Part shown: in pieces, positions 1 to 5,727 of the stretch
Layout: every line of letters begins with the position of its first letter
How positions within the stretch are numbered: the stretch's first letter is position 1
Assembly: GCF_017873395.1 (NCBI RefSeq)
Contig: NZ_JAGGKC010000050.1
Span: 1 to 10,383 of the forward strand
Reading direction: 5' to 3'
Length of the DNA stretch: 10,383 nt
DNA from: Youngiibacter multivorans
GTDB lineage: Bacteria; Bacillota; Clostridia; Clostridiales; Clostridiaceae
Notes under the pieces: generated by a model
What the model saw: the letters and a program-made list of their open reading frames with translations, nothing else
What the model was told of the DNA's origin: nothing
Databases searched by the model: none
Program-made: the position numbers and the translations under genes

Positions 1-13
1 TGCACGAATGGAT

Positions 14-34
14 CGAAAAACCTAAGGTTTTTCG
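14..34 (+). other. Hairpin in the spacer just upstream of 5S rRNA
   Basis: A perfect 9-bp inverted repeat (CGAAAAACC / GGTTTTTCG, 3-nt loop) ends two bases before the predicted 5S 5' end. It is not followed by a T-tract, so it does not look like a terminator. A role in processing the 23S-5S spacer is inferred from its position. Bases 1-13 hold nothing I can identify; they may be 23S 3' end or spacer. Confidence 0.5.
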
Positions 35-35
35 T

Positions 36-154
36 ATCTGGTGTCTATAACTTTGAGGGTTACACCCGTTCCCATTCCGAACACGACGGTTAAGCTTCAA
101 GGTGCTGATGATACTGCAGGGGAAGCTCTGTGGGAAAGTAGGTCGTCGCCAGAT
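36..154 (+). rRNA. rrf: 5S ribosomal RNA
   Basis: The region has the length (about 119 nt) and conserved blocks of bacterial 5S rRNA. The terminal helix forms between ATCTGGTG at the 5' end and CGCCAGAT at the 3' end. The loop-B/C block CCCGTTCCCATTCCGAACAC and the later GGGAAAGTAGGTCG segment are typical. Exact ends are set from the terminal helix and could shift by one or two bases. It is followed after 9 nt by a tRNA, so 5S and tRNA are very likely co-transcribed from an rRNA promoter outside the window. Confidence 0.95.
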
Positions 155-163
155 TTTTATTTT

Positions 164-239
<76 letters not shown>

Positions 240-242
240 CTC

Positions 243-259
243 GCGATTCGTTGAATCGC
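243..259 (+). other. Perfect hairpin between tRNA-Phe and the terminator
   Basis: GCGATTC (243-249) pairs perfectly with GAATCGC (253-259) across a 3-nt loop, starting 3 nt after the encoded CCA. There is no T-tract. It could aid 3' processing of the tRNA or simply be spacer structure; this role is inference. Confidence 0.4.
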
Positions 260-266
260 CGTAGTT

Positions 267-292
267 AAAACGTCTTTAGGGACGTTTTTTTT
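267..292 (+). terminator. Rho-independent terminator of the rRNA/tRNA unit
   Basis: AAAACGTC (267-274) pairs with GACGTTTT (281-288) around a 6-nt loop, and the run of T's continues to 292. This closes the 5S/tRNA-Phe transcription unit before the next promoter. Confidence 0.85.
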
Positions 293-308
293 GTTTGCTT
301 AAATATAT

Positions 309-337
309 GAGACACGAAAATTCGCATGTGATATATT
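309..337 (+). promoter_or_regulatory. Probable sigma-A promoter for the ROK/C39-like operon
   Basis: A -35-like GAGACA (309-314, matches the last four bases of TTGACA) is separated by 17 bp from an extended -10, TGA-TATATT (-10 hexamer 332-337). The predicted start near 343 lies just upstream of the SD GAGGAGGT (349-356). A short palindrome CGAAAATTCG (315-324) lies in the spacer and could be an operator half, which is speculative. Confidence 0.5.
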
Positions 338-362
338 CTATTTGTATAGAGGAGGTGCATTG

Positions 363-1271
363 GTGAATTATCTGGCCATTGATATAGGTGGAACCGAAAT
401 AAAATATGCAGTAATGGATGAATCAGCTGAATTTATTCTGAAGGACAGAATGCCGAACAGGATGAGGTCAGTTAATGACTTCCTTGAAGTGGTCGAGACT
501 CTTTGGAAGAAATACGGAGATGATGCTCATGGTATTGCGTTCAGTATGCCTGGCAGAATAGACAACAAGACAGGCTATATGTACACTAGCGGGAATCTGG
601 GATTCCTTGACAATACTGATGCAGCAGGTCTTGTAAGATCAAGGATATCAGCCGATGTATCAGTAGAAAATGATGCAAAGGCAGCTGCATGGGCGGAAAT
701 TTGGAAAGGCGAGCTGAGAGGTGTTGATGATGCTGTGGTGGTTGTCATCGGCACAGGAATTGGCGGAGCCATAGTAAAGGATGGAAGTGTACATCGTGGC
801 AAGAACCACAGTGCGGGCGAATTTAGCTTCATATATGCAGGTGATCCTGGAATGCCATATTCAGGTAAGGATACGTTTGCAGGCAGATGCGGAATAGGAG
901 GATTCTTAAATCCAATAGCGAAGGCAATGGGAATCTTACCGCACGAGCTGGACGGGTTTAAGGTATTCGAGTGGATAGAGAAAAGGGATGAACTTGTATT
1001 AAAAGTGTTTGAAGGTTATCTTCGGGAGCTCTGCCGGCAGATTGAAAATATCCAGTTCATGTACGATCCAGAGCTGATACTTATTGGTGGAGGTATCAGC
1101 AGACAGCCTGCATTCCTGGAAATGCTGAAAGGTTCACTTGATAAGTACCATGCAGACCACAGGTCACCAATGGCCAAGCCAAAGCTGGCAACCTGCAGGT
1201 TCTACAATGATGCTAATCTTGTCGGTGCTGTCTATAACTTCAAGCAGGTAATAGAGGGTAGATTGGAGTGA
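363..1271 (+). CDS. ROK-family protein (sugar kinase-like)
   Basis: The 302-aa length and motif order fit a ROK (repressor/ORF/kinase) sugar kinase. From the chosen start there is an N-terminal phosphate-binding loop DIGGT (7-11), GIAFSMPGRID, a catalytic-type VENDAK (Asn103-Asp104), a second glycine-rich segment GTGIGG (130-135), NHSAGE (His149, Glu153) and a C-terminal adenosine-site IGGG (241-244). There is no N-terminal HTH, so it is the kinase rather than the repressor type. The usual ROK zinc motif CxCGxxGCxE is reduced to one cysteine (GRCGIGG, Cys176), so metal binding is doubtful and the substrate cannot be named. I chose GTG 363 because it lies 7 nt after AGGAGG (350-355); TTG 360 is possible, and TTG 342 precedes the SD. 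It is followed after 9 nt by the C39-like gene, probably in the same transcript. Confidence 0.9.
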   Translation: MNYLAIDIGGTEIKYAVMDESAEFILKDRMPNRMRSVNDFLEVVETLWKKYGDDAHGIAFSMPGRIDNKTGYMYTSGNLGFLDNTDAAGLVRSRISADVSVENDAKAAAWAEIWKGELRGVDDAVVVVIGTGIGGAIVKDGSVHRGKNHSAGEFSFIYAGDPGMPYSGKDTFAGRCGIGGFLNPIAKAMGILPHELDGFKVFEWIEKRDELVLKVFEGYLRELCRQIENIQFMYDPELILIGGGISRQPAFLEMLKGSLDKYHADHRSPMAKPKLATCRFYNDANLVGAVYNFKQVIEGRLE

Positions 1272-1280
1272 GGTCTTGGT

Positions 1281-1865
1281 TTGGAAAGAGTGATTGAAAA
1301 TAAGAAATATATGATGATAAGGGATGACCTGAGAGATTATTTCGGAGGAATGTATGGCGGAAATCAGCATATCGGCTCGAAGGGAATCGCAAAGTTCGGT
1401 TGCGGATCCGTGACTCTCCATACTTATGTTGCATATGAGGCGAGGAAAAAATATTCTAAGGAGGAAGTGAAGGAACTTCAGGAGCAGTTCTTCAAGAAAT
1501 ATCTGCTTGGTCCTACGACCGCACTGAGGTTCAAGCTCGCCGCCATAGCATATTACGGACTAAGGAAAAGAAAGGCTTCTGTCAGGATAATACACAGCCT
1601 ATATAAGGAAAGCGATGGACTTAAGAAGATAATGGTAGAAATAAGAAGGAATATAGATCGGGACAATCCTGTGCCTCTTATAATAGGAAAGCGTACAATG
1701 AAGGGCTACAAGGATGAGCTGGATAATCACTGGGTTACTGTCACAGGCTATTCAGATGATTACTTTGTCGTAGTATCCAATAATGGAAGGATGGAGGAGC
1801 TTGACCTTAATGAGCTCTCACACAGGAGATTGTTCATTGCTATTGCGGCAATAAGCGTAAAATAG
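1281..1865 (+). CDS. Papain-fold (peptidase C39-like) protein of unknown substrate
   Basis: A 194-aa protein with no signal peptide or obvious membrane segment. A likely nucleophile region KFGCGSVTL (Cys41) resembles the GCGPTAL Cys box of C39-like peptidases. Near the C-terminus, NHWVTVTGY (His150) followed by YFVVVSNNG (Asn167/168) matches the His and Asn/Asp parts of a papain-like triad; DNHWV...GY is typical of C39_2-type domains. The middle (about 75-125) is basic and helical. There is no ABC transporter partner, so it is not a classical bacteriocin-processing C39 unit. The TTG start is chosen because AGG at 1271-1273 lies 7 nt upstream; ATG 1311 is an alternative but has no SD. It lies 9 nt after the ROK gene and shares its promoter. 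Assignment is by motif reading only. Confidence 0.7.
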   Translation: MERVIENKKYMMIRDDLRDYFGGMYGGNQHIGSKGIAKFGCGSVTLHTYVAYEARKKYSKEEVKELQEQFFKKYLLGPTTALRFKLAAIAYYGLRKRKASVRIIHSLYKESDGLKKIMVEIRRNIDRDNPVPLIIGKRTMKGYKDELDNHWVTVTGYSDDYFVVVSNNGRMEELDLNELSHRRLFIAIAAISVK

Positions 1866-1889
1866 GGAGACATAATGTCTCCCTATTTT
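1859..1889. terminator. Bidirectional terminator between convergent genes
   Basis: A perfect 13-bp stem, AAAATAGGGAGAC with GTCTCCCTATTTT, encloses a 5-nt loop. The A-rich 5' flank and T-rich 3' flank let it work on both strands. It ends the ROK/C39-like operon (its stop is inside the stem) and the leftward peroxiredoxin gene, whose stop is at 1894. Confidence 0.9.
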
Positions 1890-1893
1890 AGTA

Positions 1894-2367
1894 TTATGAG
1901 ATGTCTCTAATGAAGGTTGCAATTTCCTCTGAATGGCCTTCAGCGGTAACCTTTCTGTTAATATAGATGATCTTGCCTTCCTCATCGATTACGAAAGTGC
2001 TTCTTTGTATTCCGATGGAGGTTTTTCCAAACATAGTCTTTTCTTTCAGGACATCATACTCCTCGCATACAACGCTGTCTGGATCGGACAAAAGGATGAA
2101 TGGAAGTGAGAACTTGTCTATGAACTTGTCATGTGAATTGAGGGAATCCCTTGAGACACCAAGGATAACTGCATTCAAGGCAGAAAGGTCGCTGTTGCTG
2201 TCTCTGAAGCCTTCAGCCTCGATTGTACATCCAGGTGTATTGTCCTTAGGGTAGAAGTAAAGTATTACCTTCTTTCCTTTATAGTCGCTGAGTCTGTGCT
2301 CCTTGCGGTCTGAGCCTGTAAGAGTGAAGTCTGGTGCTTTGCTTCCGACCTCCAGATTCTTTTTCAT
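1894..2367 (-). CDS. bcp: Peroxiredoxin of the BCP/PrxQ type (thiol peroxidase)
   Basis: A 157-aa, single-domain AhpC/TSA-family protein with the usual BCP length. The N-terminus (VGSKAPDFTL), the peroxidatic active site YPKDNTPGCT (Cys47), GVSRDS and RSTFVID segments are all characteristic. These enzymes reduce hydrogen peroxide and alkyl hydroperoxides in the cytosol using thioredoxin-type donors. The resolving cysteine often found five residues after the peroxidatic one is absent (Glu52). The only other cysteine is Cys101, so this is either a 1-Cys-like enzyme or one using Cys101. ATG 2367 is preceded by GGAGG at a 7-nt spacing. It is monocistronic, with a shared terminator downstream and its own promoter upstream. 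Confidence 0.95.
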   Translation of the reverse strand: MKKNLEVGSKAPDFTLTGSDRKEHRLSDYKGKKVILYFYPKDNTPGCTIEAEGFRDSNSDLSALNAVILGVSRDSLNSHDKFIDKFSLPFILLSDPDSVVCEEYDVLKEKTMFGKTSIGIQRSTFVIDEEGKIIYINRKVTAEGHSEEIATFIRDIS

Positions 2368-2401
2368 ATGCTACCTCCAATTATTTCTTATATGATTAAT
2401 A

Positions 2402-2430
2402 ATGATAGCAAAAAAGTATTAACATGTTTA
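2402..2430 (-). promoter_or_regulatory. Probable promoter of the peroxiredoxin gene
   Basis: On the minus strand TAAACA (2430-2425) and TATCAT (2407-2402) are spaced by exactly 17 bp and match 4/6 and 5/6 of the sigma-A consensus. The predicted start is about 28 nt before the ATG, just upstream of the SD. Confidence 0.5.
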
Positions 2431-2449
2431 GGGTCTTAAGGTATATTTT

Positions 2450-2459
2450 GTGTTAACAC
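2450..2459. promoter_or_regulatory. Palindrome GTGTTAACAC in the divergent intergenic region
   Basis: A perfect 10-bp palindrome lies between the peroxiredoxin and prolyl isomerase genes, just upstream of the peroxiredoxin -35. It could be a repressor or activator site, but one short palindrome is weak evidence. For the rightward gene, TACAAT (2505-2510) is a plausible -10, with no clear -35. Confidence 0.25.
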
Positions 2460-2535
2460 GATGTGGTTCACTGTTTCAGGAATTTGTGTTAGTATAAGAA
2501 AGTATACAATCAATCAAGGATTTAAGGAGAAGATT

Positions 2536-3285
2536 ATGGAAAAAAAGATATTGGCTACAGTTAATGGAATGGATATTACATCGGATGTTCTTGACAGGAC
2601 AATAGAACAGCTTCCTCCGGAAAGAAAGGCATATTTCCAATCCGAGTTTGGAAGAAAGCAGCTTCTTGAGCAGCTGGTTAGCATAGAGCTTATCAATGCA
2701 TTTGGACTGGAAATAGGAGTCGACAAGGAACAGATGTACCTTACACAGATGGAGCAGGTTGAGAAGGAGATCAGGTTCAACAGCACCATGAATAAGATCA
2801 TGTCTGAAATCAGCGTGGATGATGCTGATGCTGAGATTGCATTCAACCAGAATCCCGGAAAGTATGGCGGACAACAGTCGGTAAGGGCGAGCCACATACT
2901 TGTAGACAGCGAAGAGCTTGCAAATGACATATTGAAGAAGATTGTTGAAGATGGAATGGATTTCAGCGATGCAGCTGAAGAGTTCTCATCATGTCCTTCC
3001 AAGGCACAGGGTGGAGACCTGGGTGATTTTGGTAGAGGGATGATGGTACCTGAGTTTGAGGATGCAGCATTTGCTCTCGAAAAGGGTGAAATGACTAAGG
3101 AACCGGTAAAGACCCAGTTCGGATACCACATAATAAAGACCACAGACAAGAAGGGCTTTGGAACAGCGAATTTTGATGATGTCAAGGAAACCATCAGGAC
3201 TGAGCTCCTGAAGGAAAAGCAGATGGACCACTATACTAAGCTTCTAGAGGACCTGAAGTCAAAATACAACGTTACACTGAAGTAG
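2536..3285 (+). CDS. Parvulin-type peptidyl-prolyl cis-trans isomerase, cytosolic
   Basis: A 249-aa protein with a PpiC/parvulin domain at about residues 116-202: ASHILV (His120), the GGDLGDFGRGMMVPEFEDAAF block (159-179) and QFGYHII (His198). It is preceded by a helical SurA-N-like region and followed by a short charged C-terminal helix. This is the PrsA/SurA arrangement. There is no signal peptide or lipobox with the chosen start, so it probably acts in the cytosol as a folding helper rather than as secreted PrsA. ATG 2536 is used because AAGGAGA (2524-2530) lies 5 nt upstream; an earlier in-frame ATG (2461) has no SD and lies upstream of the likely -10. It has its own terminator at 3291. 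Confidence 0.92.
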   Translation: MEKKILATVNGMDITSDVLDRTIEQLPPERKAYFQSEFGRKQLLEQLVSIELINAFGLEIGVDKEQMYLTQMEQVEKEIRFNSTMNKIMSEISVDDADAEIAFNQNPGKYGGQQSVRASHILVDSEELANDILKKIVEDGMDFSDAAEEFSSCPSKAQGGDLGDFGRGMMVPEFEDAAFALEKGEMTKEPVKTQFGYHIIKTTDKKGFGTANFDDVKETIRTELLKEKQMDHYTKLLEDLKSKYNVTLK

Positions 3286-3290
3286 ACTCA

Positions 3291-3317
3291 AGGCTCGCTG
3301 AAATAGCGAGCCTTTTT
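3291..3317 (+). terminator. Terminator after the prolyl isomerase gene
   Basis: AGGCTCGCT (3291-3299) pairs perfectly with AGCGAGCCT (3305-3313) around a 5-nt loop and is followed by T's to 3317. The SD of the next gene (GGAGG, 3323-3327) begins 6 nt later. No separate promoter for that gene fits in the gap, so the terminator must leak or the promoter lies further upstream. Confidence 0.88.
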
Positions 3318-3332
3318 GGTCCGGAGGATGAG

Positions 3333-4403
3333 ATGAAGATATTGCAGGTAATCAATAATCTTGATGTGGGAGGTGCTGAGACACTCCTTAGTGCATATGC
3401 TCTTAATTCAAGGGAGAATACCAGCGTCATACTTACACTGGTATCAAGTGACAGCTGGATCAAATCTGAACTCGAGAATGCGGGAGTAAAGGTGATAGAC
3501 CTTGCACTGCATGACAAGTACAGATTTTTTGGTGCAATCAGAGGGATTGTAAATGTGACTTTATCTGAAAAGCCTGACATAGTTCATGCACATCTGTTTC
3601 CACCCCAGTATTATCTGGCATTCCTCAGATTGTTTTTCAGGAAAATATCGTTTGTATTCAGTGAACACTCAACAAACAACCGGAGAAGGGGCATTTTACT
3701 CTTAAAACCACTTGAGGCTTTAAGCTACAGAATATATGATAGGGTAATCGTCATAAGCGAGGCAGCCAGGAAGGAGCTATGCAGGCTCTATCCAGGACAG
3801 AACTGCACGATTGTCTATGGCGGTGCAGACGAAAAGAGGTTTAGCGGACCCAGGAACGAGGAGTTTGATTTTATCCTTGTGGCATCACTTAGAGGCAAGG
3901 AAAAGGGTGTTGATGTTTTTCTCGAAGCCCTCTCAATGATAAAAGACAGAGGATATACTGCAGTGGTCCTTGGTGACGGAGTGATGAAGAATGAGCTTAT
4001 TGAACTTCGTGACAGACTTGGGCTGAAGAAAACAGTTGATTTCAAGGGCAATGTGGGCAATGTCGGTGAATATCTCAGGAAAGCAAGGGTATTTGTGCTC
4101 CCATCCAGATGGGAGGGACTGCCGGTATCCATCATGGAGGCGATGTTTGCAGGTACTGCGGTAGTGGCATCAAGAACTGGCGGAGTTCCTGAGGTAGTAC
4201 CTGAAAATGATTGTGCTCTGCTTTTTGAGCCTGAAGACAGTGAAGAGCTTGCTAAAGCTCTGGTGAGAGTACTTGATGACAATGAGCTCAGATTGCGACT
4301 TGCAGAAAATGCCAGAAAAAGAGCTGGGTTACTTTTCACGCTTTCAGCGTTTACTTCAAGACTTGACAGCTTTTACCGTGAAATCAAGAGAACCAGGAAA
4401 TGA
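3333..4403 (+). CDS. Glycosyltransferase family 4 protein
   Basis: A 356-aa GT-B fold, retaining glycosyltransferase. The N-terminal domain opens with MKILQVINNLDVGGAET, carrying the acceptor-side glycine-rich loop (GGA, 13-15), and has IVHAHLF (His85, His87). The C-terminal nucleotide-sugar domain has VLGDG, VFVLPSRWEGLPVSIMEAM with the EX7E pair Glu261/Glu269, and RTGGVPEVV. Such enzymes transfer sugars from NDP-donors to lipids, glycans or small molecules at the cytoplasmic face of the membrane. Donor and acceptor cannot be read from the sequence, and no capsule or LPS-like cluster surrounds it. ATG 3333 has GGAGG 5 nt upstream. It is probably expressed by read-through from the prolyl isomerase gene. 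Confidence 0.93.
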   Translation: MKILQVINNLDVGGAETLLSAYALNSRENTSVILTLVSSDSWIKSELENAGVKVIDLALHDKYRFFGAIRGIVNVTLSEKPDIVHAHLFPPQYYLAFLRLFFRKISFVFSEHSTNNRRRGILLLKPLEALSYRIYDRVIVISEAARKELCRLYPGQNCTIVYGGADEKRFSGPRNEEFDFILVASLRGKEKGVDVFLEALSMIKDRGYTAVVLGDGVMKNELIELRDRLGLKKTVDFKGNVGNVGEYLRKARVFVLPSRWEGLPVSIMEAMFAGTAVVASRTGGVPEVVPENDCALLFEPEDSEELAKALVRVLDDNELRLRLAENARKRAGLLFTLSAFTSRLDSFYREIKRTRK

Positions 4404-4424
4404 GGATTGACCTCTTCCTGGTTC
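4390..4424. terminator. Hairpin between convergent genes, probable bidirectional terminator
   Basis: GAACCAGGAA (4390-4399) pairs with TTCCTGGTTC (4415-4424). Inside it, GAGG/CCTC extends the stem after a 2-nt bulge, leaving a 5-nt loop. The structure spans the glycosyltransferase stop and the 3' side abuts the HAD gene's stop at 4425. The following T-tract is poor (TTAGTTTA), so efficiency is uncertain. Confidence 0.6.
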
Positions 4425-5078
4425 TTAGTTTATCTCAACATCTTTAAGGCTTCTGACATAGACATGACAGTTCCTGATTATCTCTTCATGGAGATGCTCC
4501 GAAAAGCTGTCATGAACTCCGAATACCTTCATTCCGGCTTTCCTTGCTCCAAGCATTGCCGCAGGTATGTCCTCAAAGACCGCGATAGATGATGGACTCA
4601 GCTCCATCCTGTTCGCAGCAAGGAGATAGACATCTGGTTCCACCTTAGTCTTTCCAGCCATATCAGTGGTAACGACCACATCAAAGTATTGTCTTATCTG
4701 ACGCGCTTCCAGGCACGCTTCAAGGATTTCCTCCGAGCTTGAGGTTGCAAGAGCTATCTTTGTGCCCTTTTCCTTGAGCTTTATAAGTATTTCCAGAGCG
4801 CCCTCCTTGAGCATTACATTATCACGGTATATGGATTTTACCGAATTGTTCCACTGGGCTTTAATTTCGTCGAGTGTCTCCAGGAGATTGAATGTCTCCT
4901 TGAAGTAGACTGCAGTCTCATGGAAGCTCTTGTGGGCAATCCTTCTCATGAGCTCTTCTGGCTCAAGGTCGATATTTCTCGCCACAAGGAAGTCTTCATC
5001 CACTTTTCTCCAGACCCACATGGAATCCACCAGAGTCCCGTCAAGGTCAAATATAACACCTAATACGTCATCAAGCAT
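4425..5078 (-). CDS. HAD-superfamily phosphatase, beta-phosphoglucomutase-like subfamily IA
   Basis: A 217-aa protein with all four HAD motifs: IFDLDGTLVDS (nucleophile Asp11, Asp13), ALATSS (motif II, Thr112/Ser113), GKTKVEPD (motif III, Lys143 or Lys145) and VFEDIPAA (motif IV, Glu169-Asp170). A helical cap lies between motifs I and II. Family members dephosphorylate small phosphorylated metabolites or act as phosphoglucomutases; the substrate is not evident. I place the start at ATG 5078 because GGGGAG (5092-5087) lies 8 nt upstream; GTG 5087 would overlap that SD. The ATG begins one base after the PAP2 stop, so the two genes are translationally close and form one operon. Confidence 0.92.
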   Translation of the reverse strand: MLDDVLGVIFDLDGTLVDSMWVWRKVDEDFLVARNIDLEPEELMRRIAHKSFHETAVYFKETFNLLETLDEIKAQWNNSVKSIYRDNVMLKEGALEILIKLKEKGTKIALATSSSEEILEACLEARQIRQYFDVVVTTDMAGKTKVEPDVYLLAANRMELSPSSIAVFEDIPAAMLGARKAGMKVFGVHDSFSEHLHEEIIRNCHVYVRSLKDVEIN

Positions 5079-5079
5079 T

Positions 5080-5613
5080 TTACACACTCCCCAACATCAT
5101 AAAATGGACCACGACAGCATAGGAAGTTCCGACAACCGCACCGGCTGCAACATCTGAAGGATAGTGGACTCCGAGATATACCCTTGACATAGCAACCAGA
5201 GTTGCAAGCGTGTAGTAGATGATTGAAATCAATGAGTTGGATGTCAGAAGTGCTACGGTGGCAGCTAATGTGAATGCTGCTGCAGTATGACCGGAAGGAA
5301 ATGAAAACTGGTCCACGCCAATCTTTATGCTGTTCAGATTAATCAGCTTCTCAAATGGACGCTTTCTCTTTACAAAGAATTTTACCACTCCAACAGTAAT
5401 CGATGTGAAAAAGAGCGAAAGGGCAGCAGCGGCTGCAAATGAATTGAAGTTCCGCCCTGGAAAAAAGAATAGTCCAAGAATCACACCAAGTGCGAAGACA
5501 TCAGAGCCAAGATAGGTTGCACCAATGAAAAAATAGTCGAGTACCCTTGTCCTGAGCCTGTTGTTGATATATAGTACAGCTGCCTTGTCAAATTCCGTTA
5601 TTTTCTGTATCAT
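5080..5613 (-). CDS. PAP2-family membrane phosphatase (undecaprenyl-PP phosphatase/PgpB-like)
   Basis: A 177-aa integral membrane protein with several hydrophobic segments and the three-part PAP2 signature: KFFVKRKRP (K-x6-RP, Lys78...Arg85-Pro86), FPSGH (106-109, His109) and SRVYLGVHYPSD (Arg144, His150, Asp154). Enzymes of this type remove phosphate from lipid (pyro)phosphates such as undecaprenyl pyrophosphate or phosphatidylglycerol phosphate at the membrane. The length fits BcrC/PgpB-type bacterial proteins. ATG 5613 is chosen because CGGAGA lies 5 nt before it; a TTG at 5652 would add 13 residues but overlaps the promoter region. It is followed directly by the HAD phosphatase gene. Confidence 0.93.
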   Translation of the reverse strand: MIQKITEFDKAAVLYINNRLRTRVLDYFFIGATYLGSDVFALGVILGLFFFPGRNFNSFAAAAALSLFFTSITVGVVKFFVKRKRPFEKLINLNSIKIGVDQFSFPSGHTAAAFTLAATVALLTSNSLISIIYYTLATLVAMSRVYLGVHYPSDVAAGAVVGTSYAVVVHFMMLGSV

Positions 5614-5655
5614 GGCATCTCCGAATAATATGGATTCACGCATTTGCGTCAATAT

Positions 5656-5664
5656 ATTATAGCA
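5656..5664 (-). promoter_or_regulatory. Extended -10 promoter of the PAP2/HAD operon
   Basis: The minus strand carries TGC-TATAAT (5664-5656), a consensus extended -10. The predicted start is about 35 nt before ATG 5613. No good -35 is seen; that region falls inside the upstream gene's terminator stem. Confidence 0.65.
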
Positions 5665-5693
5665 TGAAAAAGAGGAGACTGCTAAAGCCTCCT
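5665..5693 (-). terminator. Terminator of the hydrogenase-like gene
   Basis: On the minus strand AGGAGGCT pairs with AGTCTCCT (8 bp including one G-U pair) around a 5-nt loop and is followed by CTTTTT. It lies 34 nt after the stop of the hydrogenase-like gene and directly before the PAP2 extended -10. Confidence 0.75.
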
Positions 5694-5727
5694 GATCATG
5701 TGCAATGGGTTGAGAAATCCCCGCTTT

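Noticed and set aside
2514..3194. 226-codon leftward frame opposite the prolyl isomerase
   Set aside because: The opposite strand encodes a clear parvulin-domain protein with SD and terminator; this frame is a codon-bias shadow.
4407..4592. Rightward 61-codon frame after the glycosyltransferase
   Set aside because: It runs antisense to the HAD phosphatase gene, which has all four family motifs; no SD and no recognisable protein.
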